Assembly: GCA_937884975.1 (NCBI GenBank)
Contig: CAKZZS010000031.1
Location: 1-28,725, forward strand
Direction of reading: 5' to 3'
Length of the DNA stretch: 28,725 nt
DNA from: an uncultured Clostridia bacterium
Lineage (GTDB): Bacteria > Bacillota > Clostridia > Oscillospirales > Acutalibacteraceae
A program made the translations under genes and the position numbers. Positions 1 to 8,560 of the stretch are shown here, piece by piece (the stretch's first letter is position 1; every line of letters begins with the position of its first letter). The notes below the pieces were generated by a model. It made no database searches. It had not been told where the DNA came from and saw only the letters and a program-made list of their open reading frames with translations.

Positions 1-349
1 CAATCTCTCTTGCTTGGTTAGCAATGTTTGTCATCTTCTGCACCCACAGCATTTGGTTGTCAGCCTTCAACTGCTCTGTAACACCTTGCTTCTCTGCAAG
101 TTGTGTAATGAGAGTATCATACATTTCATTTGCTCTAACATCCACCTCGTGCAAATGCATATTCAATTTGCATTGTACCATTAGTGAGGTGCAGAACGCA
201 GGGTGATGCTCTTTGATATAATCATAATATCTCATACCCCAAATGCCAATTTCATAATGTGTTTCAGTTGAAATCAGGTTTGGCAGATAAACTCCATTTA
301 CAAGCGTATAATCAAGTCCGTTCTTCTCATCAGTAATATGCTTTCTCAT
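1..349 (-). CDS. tnpV: TnpV-family transposon-encoded protein (partial, C-terminus outside window)
   Basis: The first 116 codons are visible; the gene runs off the left edge of the window. I recognise the TnpV pattern: an N-terminal MRKHITDEKNGLDYTL, then GIWGMRY, a middle with LNMHLHEVD, and a C-terminal part with AEKQGVTEQLKADNQMLWV and MTNIANQARE. Family members are small proteins of roughly 120 residues carried by mobile elements of gut Firmicutes, and their biochemical role is not established. The start is the ATG at 349-347, preceded by an AGGAGG ribosome site at 357-362. The gene implies that the left edge of the window lies in or next to an inserted element. The family call comes from remembered sequence pattern, not from a search. 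Confidence 0.8.
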   Translation of the reverse strand, partial: MRKHITDEKNGLDYTLVNGVYLPNLISTETHYEIGIWGMRYYDYIKEHHPAFCTSLMVQCKLNMHLHEVDVRANEMYDTLITQLAEKQGVTEQLKADNQMLWVQKMTNIANQAREI

Positions 350-691
350 TGCATTTTCCTCCAATATTAATGTTTTTAATAATTGTTGTAAAATGCAAAA
401 TGCCATAACGATTGTTTCTACTTACTTTCAAAACCTTCGTTATGGCACCTTCTCTAACGTTTCAGGCGGTTTTGTTTTTCTGGAAAAGTACATTTCCAAA
501 ATATATTATATTTTTTTGACCAAAAAACGAATCTGAGCACGCAAGCTCCAAGTTTCTATGAACACGCCATTTTTTTGCTCGTGTTAGAAGCTCATTTTAC
601 AGTGGATTTCAGGAAACCCTTTATATATTGTTTATGGATATTTATTGCACGGATAGTTATAAATGCATTACATGTTTTTATCAATCTGTGT
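350..691. other. Non-coding, hairpin-rich gap between tnpV and guaA
   Basis: I see no supported gene here. Besides the 401-447 inverted repeat there are three things. At 456-473 AACGTTTCAGGCGGTTTT matches the right arm of the terminator at 12341-12375, but the left arm is missing. At 482-499 TGGAAA and TTTCCA form a 6-bp hairpin. At 534-594 there is a nested structure (TGAGC/GCTCA outside, AACACG 561-566 with CGTGTT 580-585 inside). Transcription from guaA must end in this stretch, but no clean hairpin plus U-tract is visible on the minus strand. Confidence 0.5.
401..447. repeat. Perfect 11-bp inverted repeat upstream of tnpV
   Basis: TGCCATAACGA at 401-411 is exactly complementary to TCGTTATGGCA at 437-447, with 25 nt between. 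It lies just upstream of tnpV. It could be the end structure of the element, a recombination site or the leader of the tnpV transcript. No uridine tract follows on either strand, so an intrinsic terminator is unlikely. Confidence 0.6.
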
Positions 692-2218
692 TTATTCATA
701 TTCCACGGTTGCCGGAGGTTTTGAGGTTATATCATAAACCACTCTGTTAATCCCCTTACATTCGTTTGTGATTCTGTTTGATACCTTTGCAAGAATGTCA
801 TAGGGAATTCTTGCCCAGTCGGCGGTCATAAAATCGTCGGTTGTTACTGCCCTTATGATTATAAGGTTTTCATAGGTTCTGTGGTCGCCCATAACTCCGA
901 CCGTCTTAACGTCGGGCAGAACGCAGAAAAATTGCGACATATTTCTTTCATAGCCGTTTCGCGCCATCTCATCACGCAGAACGAAATCTGCATCCTGTAA
1001 TAGCCTTATTTTTTCTTCGGTTATTTCACCGATTATTCGCACGCCGAGTCCCGGGCCCGGGAACGGCTGACGCCACACGAGTTCACGCGGAATGCCGAGC
1101 TTTTCGCCGACGCGTCTTACCTCATCCTTGAACAGATCCGCAAGTGGCTCTATTATGCCGAGAAATTCAACGTCTTCGGGAGTATTTACCCTGTTATGAT
1201 GGGTTTTAATAACTGCGGCGTCGCCTTTTCCCGATTCAATACAGTCGGGATAAATCGTACCCTGCGCGAAAAAGCCCTTGTCATTCTGTTTTCTGATTTC
1301 GTTCCAGAAAACATTGAAAAACTCGGTGCCGATTATCTTTCTTTTTTCTTCGGGGTCGGTAACGCCCTTGAGCTTTGAAAGAAAATGCTCGCCGCAATTT
1401 ACTCTGACAAAATTCATATCAAAAAGCGAGGTGAAGGTCTTTTCAACAAAATCTCCCTCGTTTTTTCTCATTAAGCCCTGATCAACAAAAACGCAGGTGA
1501 GCTGTTTGCCGACCGCCTTTGACAAAAGCGCGGCGGCAACAGAGCTGTCAACTCCGCCCGAAAGACCGAGGATGACATTTTTATCACCGATTTGATTTTT
1601 CAGCTTTTCAACCGTAGAGTCGATAAAGCTGTCCATAACCCAGTCGCCTTTACAGCCGCAGACGGAGTAAAGGAAATTGTATAAAATCTGATCACCGAAT
1701 TGAGAATGAGTTACCTCCGGATGGAACTGAACGGCATAGATATTCTTCTTTGTGTTCTGCATTGCGGCGCAGGGACAGTCGGGAGTAAAAGCCGTAATCT
1801 CATAATTTTCGGGAACAGATGAAATATAGTCCGTATGGCTCATCCATACTATCGATTTTTCGGGAATGTTCTCAAACAAAGGCGATTTTTTTGCAGTCAG
1901 CTCAATTTTGCCGTATTCCGAAACAGGCGCGGTTGAAACAGTGCCGTTTTCCATCCAGGCAATAAGCTGGCAACCGTAGCAAATGCCGAGAACGGGTACG
2001 CCGAGGTCAAGTATTTCACGGGTGTAATGAGGCGAGGACATATCAAAAACGGAATTCGGACCGCCCGTAAAAATGATACCCTTATACTTGTTTTTTCTTA
2101 TTGTGTCAAGGTCTGTTGTGTAAGGCAAAATCTCCGCAAAAACTCTGTGGTCGCGCACACGCCGCGCGATAAGCTGATTATACTGCCCTCCGAAATCAAG
2201 AACCAGGATTTTTTCCAT
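692..2218 (-). CDS. guaA: GMP synthase (glutamine-hydrolysing)
   Basis: This enzyme converts XMP, ATP and glutamine (or ammonia) to GMP, the last step of guanine nucleotide synthesis in the cytoplasm. The 508-aa product has the complete two-domain form. The N-terminal class I glutamine amidotransferase has nucleophile Cys80 in GICYGCQ and His166/Glu168 in FHPEV. It is followed by the ATP pyrophosphatase domain with the PP-loop SGGVDSS at 220-226, and a C-terminal dimerisation region ending in KPPATVEYE. Length and motifs match the family. The ATG follows a GGGGTG ribosome site. It is the last leftward gene of the nitrogen block, 74 bp after asnA, and has its own strong promoter in that gap (2247-2274). 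The gene is intact, and identity is secure. Confidence 0.97.
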   Translation of the reverse strand: MEKILVLDFGGQYNQLIARRVRDHRVFAEILPYTTDLDTIRKNKYKGIIFTGGPNSVFDMSSPHYTREILDLGVPVLGICYGCQLIAWMENGTVSTAPVSEYGKIELTAKKSPLFENIPEKSIVWMSHTDYISSVPENYEITAFTPDCPCAAMQNTKKNIYAVQFHPEVTHSQFGDQILYNFLYSVCGCKGDWVMDSFIDSTVEKLKNQIGDKNVILGLSGGVDSSVAAALLSKAVGKQLTCVFVDQGLMRKNEGDFVEKTFTSLFDMNFVRVNCGEHFLSKLKGVTDPEEKRKIIGTEFFNVFWNEIRKQNDKGFFAQGTIYPDCIESGKGDAAVIKTHHNRVNTPEDVEFLGIIEPLADLFKDEVRRVGEKLGIPRELVWRQPFPGPGLGVRIIGEITEEKIRLLQDADFVLRDEMARNGYERNMSQFFCVLPDVKTVGVMGDHRTYENLIIIRAVTTDDFMTADWARIPYDILAKVSNRITNECKGINRVVYDITSKPPATVEYE

Positions 2219-2246
2219 ATTATCACCCCGAAAGAAAGTTGCTTCT

Positions 2247-2274
2247 ATTATACCAAATTAAGCGTGCATTTCAA
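2247..2274 (-). promoter_or_regulatory. guaA promoter (extended -10)
   Basis: Read on the minus strand, -35 TTGAAA (2274-2269), a 16-bp spacer and -10 TATAAT (2252-2247) preceded by TG (TGG-TATAAT) predict a start near 2240 and a short untranslated leader before the ATG at 2218. The -35 box sits inside an imperfect hairpin (2260-2271 with 2278-2289). Read on the plus strand, that hairpin is followed by seven T residues and looks like a terminator, but no plus-strand gene ends here. Confidence 0.75.
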
Positions 2275-2292
2275 GAGAAATACACGCTTTTT

Positions 2293-3291
2293 TTAAAGAA
2301 GAATAATATTGTGGTCCTTACACTCTTTTCGCATTTCATCTGACCAGACCGAGCATTGAACCTCTCCGATATGCGCTTTCTGCAGAAGCAGCATACAAAG
2401 CCTTGACTGACCTATGCCGCCGCCGACGGTAAGAGGAAGGGTGCCCTCAAGTATGCCCTTGTGGAAGGGGAACTTTTCTCTTTCAAGGCAGTTTTCCTTT
2501 TCAAGCTGTCTGTGCAGACTTTCCGCGTCTACGCGAATGCCCATTGAAGATATTTCAAAAGCACATTTGAGAGTATCGTTCCAGGTGAAGATGTCACCGT
2601 TAAGCTCCCAGTCATCATAGTCGGGAGCTCGTCCGTCGTGCTTTTTGCCGCTTTTGAGAGTGCCGCCGATTTGCATAATAAAGGTTGTTCCGTGAGATTT
2701 GACAATTTCATTTTCTCTTTCTCTCGGAGTCTTGTCGGGATATAAGTCCTCAAGCTGCTGCGTAGTAATGAAAAACACCTCCTTGTTCATTTCAAACGAA
2801 AGCATGGGGTATTTCTCTTTCACAACTTCATTTGTTTCGACAATAGCCTTGACAATTTTTCTGACGGTTTCCTTAAGAAATTCAACATTCCTTTCATCCT
2901 TTGAAATGACCTTGCACCAGTCCCATTGGTCAACAAAAAGCGAATGAAGATTATCTGTATCGTCGTCGCGGCGTATAGCGTTCATATCGGTATAAATACC
3001 CTCGCCGTGCTCATAGCCGTAGTTATAAAGAGCCATTCTTTTCCACTTTGCAAGAGACTGAACAACCTCGGCTTCGCCGTCAATATTTTTCATTGTAAAA
3101 TGAACTTTTCTCTCAACGCCGTTAAGGTCGTCGTTGATACCGCTTGCCTTGGTTACCATAATCGGCGCGGTAATCCTGTCAAGATGAAGCGCCTTTGAAA
3201 GCTTTAACTGAAACGTGTCTTTTACTGTTTTTATAGCATACTGCGTTTCTCTTTGAGTCAATTTGCTTTTATATGCTTCAGGATAAATCAT
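2293..3291 (-). CDS. asnA: Aspartate-ammonia ligase (asparagine synthetase A)
   Basis: AsnA makes asparagine from aspartate, ammonia and ATP in the cytoplasm and uses free ammonia rather than glutamine. The 332-aa length matches the family (about 330). Characteristic stretches are ITAPIMV, a WKRMAL segment, GIYTDMNAIRRD, VDQWDW and the C-terminal GGGIGQSRLCMLLL, features of its class II tRNA-synthetase-like fold. The ATG follows a perfect AAGGAGG and lies 11 bp downstream of the glnA stop, so it is almost certainly co-transcribed with glnA. The neighbourhood of glnA, guaA, pyrG and gdhA fits a set of enzymes competing for ammonia and glutamine nitrogen. Confidence 0.96.
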   Translation of the reverse strand: MIYPEAYKSKLTQRETQYAIKTVKDTFQLKLSKALHLDRITAPIMVTKASGINDDLNGVERKVHFTMKNIDGEAEVVQSLAKWKRMALYNYGYEHGEGIYTDMNAIRRDDDTDNLHSLFVDQWDWCKVISKDERNVEFLKETVRKIVKAIVETNEVVKEKYPMLSFEMNKEVFFITTQQLEDLYPDKTPRERENEIVKSHGTTFIMQIGGTLKSGKKHDGRAPDYDDWELNGDIFTWNDTLKCAFEISSMGIRVDAESLHRQLEKENCLEREKFPFHKGILEGTLPLTVGGGIGQSRLCMLLLQKAHIGEVQCSVWSDEMRKECKDHNIILL

Positions 3292-3302
3292 TTTAATCCT
3301 CC

Positions 3303-4637
3303 TTAAAAGTTAACCATATATTTTTCAATTTCCCAGGGCGTAACCTTGGCTTTGTACTCATCCCATTCTGCTTTTTTGCCCTTTATGTAGTTATCGAAAA
3401 TATGAGAGCCTACTGTTTCTTTTATAAACGGGTCATTTTCGGCTTCGGTTATCGCTTCCTCCAAAGAACCGGGCAGACATTCAATGCCTTTTTCCTTTAA
3501 TTTATCATCAGAAAGAACGAATACGTTTTCGTCATACGACGGTTTAGGAACAAGACCTCTTTTTATTCCGTCAAGTCCTGCCGCAAGGCAAAGCGCCATT
3601 TCAAGATACGGGTTACAGGTCGGGTCGGGACAGCGAAGTTCAACTCTTGTTCCTTTTCCTCTTGACGCAGGGATTCGTACAAGACAGCTTCTGTTTGAGG
3701 TTGACCATACAAGATAGCTCGGCGCTTCGTAACCCGGAACAAGTCTTTTATACGAGTTTACGGTCGGGTTAGAGAAAGCCGCTATGCCCTTGATATGCTC
3801 CATAATTCCTGCGATAAACGAATACGCCTCTTTTGAAAGACCTAATTCGCCTTTTGGGTCGTCAAATATGTTTTTGCCTGTCTTAACATCGTAAAGACTC
3901 ATATTTGTGTGCATACCGCTGCCGTTAATACCGTAAATGGGCTTGGGCATAAAGGTTGCGTGAAGATTATGCATTGTTGCAAAGGTCTTTACAACGTGCT
4001 TGAAGGTCATAACCCTGTCGGCTGTAAGCAAGCCGTCGCCGAACTGGAAGTCAATTTCGTGCTGACCTGCGGCAACCTCGTGATGAGACGCCTCAATTGT
4101 AAAGCCCATATCCACAAGCGCAAGACATATATCCCTTCTGCAATTTTCGCCGTGGTCAATGGGATTTAAGTCAAAATATCCTGCTTCGTCGCCCGTTTCC
4201 ATTGTAGGCTTTCCTTTATCGTCGAGCTTAAAAAGGAAGAACTCGCACTCGGGACCCACATTAAAGCCGTAACCGAGCTTTTTTGCTTCGTCCATTACTT
4301 TTATGAGAATATTTCTCGGGTCCCCCTCGAAAGGCGTTTTATTGTCTGATTTGTATACCGAGCAGATAAGCCGCCCCGTCTGATACTGCTGATGCTTTCT
4401 CCACGGAACTATTGCCCAGGTGTCATAATCGGGATGAAGGTACATATCGCTCTCGTCAATTCTTACGAAGCCGTCTATTGAAGAGCCGTCAAACATAATT
4501 TCGTTGTCAAGCGCCTTTTCAAGCTGTGAAACGGTAATGGCAACATTTTTCATTATGCCGAACAGGTCCGTAAACTGAAGACGGACAAATTCAACATTGT
4601 TTTCCTTTGCGCTTTTAAGAATTTCTGCTTTTGTCAT
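3303..4637 (-). CDS. glnA: Glutamine synthetase, type I
   Basis: This enzyme forms glutamine from glutamate, ammonia and ATP. The 444-aa product has the Bacillus/Clostridia GSI-alpha length. It shows FDGSSIDGFVRI near the N-terminus, the metal and glutamate site GPECEFFLF, HHEVAAGQHEIDF, GMHTNMSL, NRSCLVRIP and ELRCPDPTCNPY. The adenylylation-loop extension of enterobacterial GSI-beta is not apparent. The ATG is preceded by GGGAGG and overlaps the end of dapL by 23 bp, so it is read from the dapF-dapL transcript, with asnA following after 11 bp. A second, shorter glutamine synthetase lies at 10277-11482. No ANTAR-type attenuator lies directly in front of this copy. Confidence 0.96.
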   Translation of the reverse strand: MTKAEILKSAKENNVEFVRLQFTDLFGIMKNVAITVSQLEKALDNEIMFDGSSIDGFVRIDESDMYLHPDYDTWAIVPWRKHQQYQTGRLICSVYKSDNKTPFEGDPRNILIKVMDEAKKLGYGFNVGPECEFFLFKLDDKGKPTMETGDEAGYFDLNPIDHGENCRRDICLALVDMGFTIEASHHEVAAGQHEIDFQFGDGLLTADRVMTFKHVVKTFATMHNLHATFMPKPIYGINGSGMHTNMSLYDVKTGKNIFDDPKGELGLSKEAYSFIAGIMEHIKGIAAFSNPTVNSYKRLVPGYEAPSYLVWSTSNRSCLVRIPASRGKGTRVELRCPDPTCNPYLEMALCLAAGLDGIKRGLVPKPSYDENVFVLSDDKLKEKGIECLPGSLEEAITEAENDPFIKETVGSHIFDNYIKGKKAEWDEYKAKVTPWEIEKYMVNF

Positions 4638-5829
4638 TTTCTTTTCCTCCCAATAATTCCTTTATTTTTTCCGCTGCCTGCTCTGTTTCCCGAACGCTTC
4701 CGAAGGATGTGAAACGGAAGTACCCGTCTGCGTTCTCACCAAAGCCGATACCGGGTGTTCCGATTATACCTGCATTGGTAAGAAGGAAATCAAAGAAATC
4801 CCAGCTTTTCATATTGTCGGGACATTTTACAAACAGATACGGCGCGTTTTTTCCTCCGCAGTACCGTAAACCGATACTGTCAAACGTATCTGTCAGAATT
4901 TTTGCATTCTTTTTATATACATTTATGTTTTCTTTTATTTGTTTTTGTCCTGCGTCGGTAAAAACTGCCGAGGCGCCTTTCTGAATAATATATGAAACGC
5001 CGTTTGTTTTTGTGGTTCTGTTGCGAACCCACATTGAATTTAGATTCATTCCCATTCGGTTAAGATTTTTCGGTATTATTGTGTATCCGAGCCGAGTTCC
5101 AGTAAAACCTGCCGTTTTTGAAAGCGAACAGATTTCAATTGCACATTCTCTTGCGCCCTCAATTTCAAAAATACTGTGCGGTATTTCCTCATCCTCAATA
5201 AACGCTTCATAAGCCGCGTCAAAAAGAATAACCGAGCCGTTTTTATTTGCATATCGGACCCAGCAAGCGAGTTTTTCCTTTGTGAAAACCGCGCCTGTCG
5301 GGTTATTCGGTGAACAGATATAAATAATATCCGCTTTAATGCTTTCATCGGGATAAGGCGCAAAGCCTTCCTTTTCGCTTGAGGGGAAATGAATAATCCG
5401 TCTTCCTGCCATTACGTTTGCATCAACATAAGCCGGATACGCAGGCTCAATAATCAAAGCGGAATTGCTTTTGTCAAACAGGTCAAGAATATCGCCTAAT
5501 TCATCGCTCGCTCCGCTGGAAATGAATACCTCGTCGGGTTCAATTTCAAGTTTTCTGCCTTTGTAGTATTCGGAAATTGCCTCTCTTAAAAACGGTGCGC
5601 CGCATTCGGGCATATATCCATGAAAGGTCTGCTGACCTGACTGGTCGTTTACGGCGTTATGCAGCTGCCTTATTACCTCTTCGCAAAGGGGCAGCGAAAC
5701 GTCGCCTATGCCAAGGTGAAGCAGCTCTTTTTCGGGATTCTCTTTTTGAAACGCCTTGACCTTTTGCGCTATGTTATAAAAAAGGTAAGAGTCCTCAAGA
5801 CGCGAATAATTCATATTCGGTTTTACCAT
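4615..5829 (-). CDS. dapL: LL-diaminopimelate aminotransferase
   Basis: DapL converts tetrahydrodipicolinate and glutamate directly to LL-diaminopimelate, replacing the acylated dapD/C/E branch of lysine and peptidoglycan synthesis. The product is a 404-aa fold-type I PLP enzyme. GASDELGDI and CSPNNPTGA mark the cofactor and substrate site, and Lys238 in SLSKTAGFTGTR is the Schiff-base lysine. I place the start at the ATG at 5829 because GAGGGGGAG lies 8-9 nt upstream; a GTG at 5838 in the same frame is possible but sits inside the ribosome site. The start overlaps the dapF stop by 7 bp, which suggests translational coupling. dapL followed by dapF makes the two-step pathway to meso-diaminopimelate. 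Confidence 0.94.
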   Translation of the reverse strand: MVKPNMNYSRLEDSYLFYNIAQKVKAFQKENPEKELLHLGIGDVSLPLCEEVIRQLHNAVNDQSGQQTFHGYMPECGAPFLREAISEYYKGRKLEIEPDEVFISSGASDELGDILDLFDKSNSALIIEPAYPAYVDANVMAGRRIIHFPSSEKEGFAPYPDESIKADIIYICSPNNPTGAVFTKEKLACWVRYANKNGSVILFDAAYEAFIEDEEIPHSIFEIEGARECAIEICSLSKTAGFTGTRLGYTIIPKNLNRMGMNLNSMWVRNRTTKTNGVSYIIQKGASAVFTDAGQKQIKENINVYKKNAKILTDTFDSIGLRYCGGKNAPYLFVKCPDNMKSWDFFDFLLTNAGIIGTPGIGFGENADGYFRFTSFGSVRETEQAAEKIKELLGGKENDKSRNS

Positions 5830-6617
5830 AAATCGCACTCCCCCTCGAAAACAGTTTCGGCAGGTCCCGTCATTGTTATATCAAAGCTTTCGGAAACGGT
5901 TACTGTCAGCTCTCCGCCGTCAAGTATTACAGTTACGGGCACATTCACCTTGCAAATACCTTTTTTTACGCAAGCCGCAACCGAAGCGCACGAGCCTGTT
6001 CCGCAAGCCAAGGTTATTCCGCTTCCGCGTTCCCAGACACGCATACGGATATCAAAGGGTGAAAGCACCTGAATAAACTCCGCATTCACGCCATCGGGGA
6101 AAAGGCTGTTGTGTTCAATTAAAGGACCGATTTTTTCAAGTTCAATTGTTTCAACGGAATCGGTAAAGAAAACCGCGTGAGGGTTACCCACGGAAACGGG
6201 AACGCACGAAAGCGTTTCACCGTTTATCAGAACGGATAAATCCTTTGAAACTTCAGCCTTTCCCATATCGACTGCAACTGTTTTTACATTTCCGTCAGAA
6301 GTGTTGAGTTTCAGCGTTTTAATACCCGAAAGGGTCTCAACCGTTATTTCGGTTTTATGGGTGTATCTTTTATCGTAAACGTATTTCCCGACGCATCTTA
6401 TACCGTTTCCGCACATTTTAGCCTCGCTTCCGTCGGCATTAAAAATACGCATTCTGAAATCGGCCTTTTGGGACGGTGAAATGTAAATCATACCGTCCGA
6501 GCCGACGCCAAAATGCCTGTCGGAAAGTTTTTTGCATATTTCGGAAATGTTCTCGGGAACGACTGAGTAAACATAAAGATAATCGTTGCCGAGCGCCTGC
6601 ATTTTTGTAAATTTCAT
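5823..6617 (-). CDS. dapF: Diaminopimelate epimerase
   Basis: DapF interconverts LL- and meso-diaminopimelate without a cofactor, using two cysteines as acid and base. Both are visible in the 264-aa product: Cys69 in AKMCGNGIRC and Cys205 in LACGTGSC. The N-terminal MKFTKMQALGNDYLY is typical of the family. It is the first gene of the dapF-dapL-glnA-asnA string and lies 142 bp after pyrG. A strong hairpin in that gap may separate it from the pyrG transcript, but I could not find a convincing promoter of its own. The ribosome site is AAAGGATG. Confidence 0.96.
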   Translation of the reverse strand: MKFTKMQALGNDYLYVYSVVPENISEICKKLSDRHFGVGSDGMIYISPSQKADFRMRIFNADGSEAKMCGNGIRCVGKYVYDKRYTHKTEITVETLSGIKTLKLNTSDGNVKTVAVDMGKAEVSKDLSVLINGETLSCVPVSVGNPHAVFFTDSVETIELEKIGPLIEHNSLFPDGVNAEFIQVLSPFDIRMRVWERGSGITLACGTGSCASVAACVKKGICKVNVPVTVILDGGELTVTVSESFDITMTGPAETVFEGECDLW

Positions 6618-6655
6618 TTTTCATCCTTTACAGTGTGAAATAAATAATAACCGCG

Positions 6656-6687
6656 CCGTGCGGCACAGTGACAGCTATGCCGCACGG
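6656..6687 (-). terminator. Hairpin between pyrG and dapF (probable partial terminator)
   Basis: A perfect 10-bp stem, CCGTGCGGCA (6656-6665) with TGCCGCACGG (6678-6687), has a 12-nt loop. On the minus strand it is followed by a GC step and then a moderately U-rich stretch, so termination of the pyrG transcript may be partial. The stability and position are clear; the function is inferred. Confidence 0.55.
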
Positions 6688-6699
6688 TGGGTAAAGAAT

Positions 6700-6752
6700 A
6701 TCGCCTGTCGGTTGTATTATTATTTGAACGATTACATTTTTTTACAGGCGAT
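6700..6752. repeat. 9-bp inverted repeat downstream of pyrG
   Basis: ATCGCCTGT at 6700-6708 is the exact complement of ACAGGCGAT at 6744-6752, around a 35-nt A+T-rich loop. It directly follows the pyrG stop on the minus strand. It may be part of the 3' end structure of the pyrG message or a leader element for dapF; no family is recognised. Confidence 0.45.
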
Positions 6753-6759
6753 TACCCTT

Positions 6760-8370
6760 TTAAGAAATAATACCTGCTCTTTCTTTTGCCGCTTTAATAA
6801 AGCCCTTAAAAAGAGGGTGGGGTTTATTAGGTCTGGATTTGAATTCCGGATGGTACTGGACTCCGACAAAGAATGGTCTGTCAGTCAGCTCAACCGTCTC
6901 GACAAGCGTTCCGTCCGGCGACAAGCCGCTTAAGGTTAAACCGCATTTTTCAAGAATTTCACGGTAGTCATTATTAAATTCGTAACGGTGTCTGTGGCGC
7001 TCGCTAATGCTTTTTGCGTCATAGCAACGTTCCATAGTCGTACCCGAAACAATTTCGCAAGGATATGCGCCAAGGCGAAGCGTTCCGCCCTTATCAATTT
7101 CATCACTCTGACCGGGCATAAAGTCGATAACCTTGTTTTTGCAAAGTTCGTCAAATTCGCCTGAATTAGCGTCGGTAATGCCGGCAACGTTTCTTGCGTA
7201 TTCAATAACGGAAATCTGCATACCCAGACAAATTCCGAAATAAGGGATATTGTTTTCACGCGCATATCTTGCCGCTTCAATCATCCCTTCAATTCCTCTG
7301 CCTCCGAAGCCGCCCGGAACAATTATTCCGTCAAGCTTTCCAAGCTTTTCCGAGGAATTTTCTTTTGTAATCGCTTCGGAATCAAGCCAATGTATTTTAA
7401 TATGAGTGTTGTAAAAATAACCCGCGTGTCTTAACGCCTCCGCAACAGACAGATATGCGTCATGAAGCTCGGTATATTTTCCGACAAGACCGATATTTAC
7501 CGTATAAGGTCTCGATTTGATTTTTTCAACCATTTCCGACCACTCATTAAGATCGGGTTGGGGGGTGTCTATACCGAGCTCACGGCATACAATTGATGAA
7601 AAATTCGATTTTTCAAGCATAAGCGGAGCTTCGTAAAGATTCGGAAGAGTTATGTTTTCAATTACGCAGTCACTCTTTACATTACAAAACAGGGAAATCT
7701 TTTTGAATATCGATTCCTCAAGCGGTTCGTCACAGCGAAGTACAATGATATTCGGATTAACGCCCATCCCCTGTAGTTCCTTAACGGAGTGCTGCGTAGG
7801 TTTTGACTTATGTTCCTCGCTTCCGTGAAGATAGGGGACAAGAGTAACATGAATAAATAAACTGTTCTCTCTTCCGACCTCAAGTGAAATCTGACGTATC
7901 GCCTCAATAAACGGCTGACTTTCGATATCGCCTATCGTTCCGCCGATTTCGGTAATTACAACATCGGCATTTGTCTTTTTGCCGACGCGGTAAACAAAAT
8001 CCTTTATTTCATTTGTAATATGAGGAATAACCTGAACAGTCGAGCCGAGGTATTCACCGCGTCTTTCTTTGTTGAGTACGTTCCAGTAAACCTTTCCCGT
8101 AGTGAGATTTGAATATTTATTCAAATCCTCATCAATAAATCTTTCATAATGACCGAGGTCAAGATCAGTTTCCGCTCCGTCCTCAGTAACGTAGACTTCG
8201 CCGTGCTGAAACGGACTCATAGTGCCCGGGTCAACGTTTATATAAGGGTCGAGCTTCTGCGCGGCAACCTTTAATCCCCTTGCCTTTAAAAGCCTGCCTA
8301 GGGACGCGGCTGTAATGCCCTTGCCGAGTCCCGAAACAACGCCGCCGGTTACAAAAATATATTTTGTCAT
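6760..8370 (-). CDS. pyrG: CTP synthase
   Basis: PyrG aminates UTP to CTP using glutamine and ATP. The 536-aa product has the N-terminal synthetase domain (KYIFVTGGVVSGLGKG P-loop, QKLDPYINVDPGTMSPFQHGE) and the C-terminal amidotransferase with the GICLGMQ cysteine and the HPEFKSRP His/Glu pair. I choose the ATG at 8370, six bases after AGGTG; a GTG at 8379 directly after the small-ORF stop is an alternative. Upstream lie a 55-aa ORF and an ANTAR-type attenuator (8561-8615), so expression is predicted to respond to nitrogen status through NitR. That would be an unusual link from nitrogen control to pyrimidine synthesis. Confidence 0.96.
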   Translation of the reverse strand: MTKYIFVTGGVVSGLGKGITAASLGRLLKARGLKVAAQKLDPYINVDPGTMSPFQHGEVYVTEDGAETDLDLGHYERFIDEDLNKYSNLTTGKVYWNVLNKERRGEYLGSTVQVIPHITNEIKDFVYRVGKKTNADVVITEIGGTIGDIESQPFIEAIRQISLEVGRENSLFIHVTLVPYLHGSEEHKSKPTQHSVKELQGMGVNPNIIVLRCDEPLEESIFKKISLFCNVKSDCVIENITLPNLYEAPLMLEKSNFSSIVCRELGIDTPQPDLNEWSEMVEKIKSRPYTVNIGLVGKYTELHDAYLSVAEALRHAGYFYNTHIKIHWLDSEAITKENSSEKLGKLDGIIVPGGFGGRGIEGMIEAARYARENNIPYFGICLGMQISVIEYARNVAGITDANSGEFDELCKNKVIDFMPGQSDEIDKGGTLRLGAYPCEIVSGTTMERCYDAKSISERHRHRYEFNNDYREILEKCGLTLSGLSPDGTLVETVELTDRPFFVGVQYHPEFKSRPNKPHPLFKGFIKAAKERAGIIS

Positions 8371-8379
8371 ATTTTTCAC

Positions 8380-8547
8380 CTAATCCCAGGAAGTTGTATT
8401 AAAGCAGTATTCGCAGGTGTCGTCCCTGCCGGAATTTATGAACTGACCGTTAGGGCTTTTCGGCTGAACATTACTGTTATCGCCCTCTTCGATTTCTCTG
8501 ATTTCAATCATGTGAAATATCGGAGAAATAATTGTTTCCTTTATCAT
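8380..8547 (-). CDS. Small 55-aa protein between attenuator and pyrG, unknown
   Basis: I do not recognise the family. The frame starts at ATG 8547, seven bases after a perfect AGGAGG (8555-8560), and ends in TAG immediately before the first possible pyrG start codon, so the two are tightly linked. The product is acidic in its middle (EIREIEEGDNSN) and has a CEYC pair near the C-terminus, which could bind a metal. No membrane segment or signal peptide is seen. The ribosome site touches the U-tract of the preceding terminator, so the ORF is the first message made when the attenuator is read through. It may be a real small regulator or a translational leader for pyrG. Confidence 0.6.
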   Translation of the reverse strand: MIKETIISPIFHMIEIREIEEGDNSNVQPKSPNGQFINSGRDDTCEYCFNTTSWD

Positions 8548-8560
8548 AATCAAACCTCCT

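Noticed and set aside
2260..2289. Intrinsic terminator between asnA and guaA
   Set aside because: The hairpin has a T-run only on the plus strand, where no gene ends. On the minus strand, where asnA is transcribed, no U-tract follows, and the right half is the guaA -35 region.
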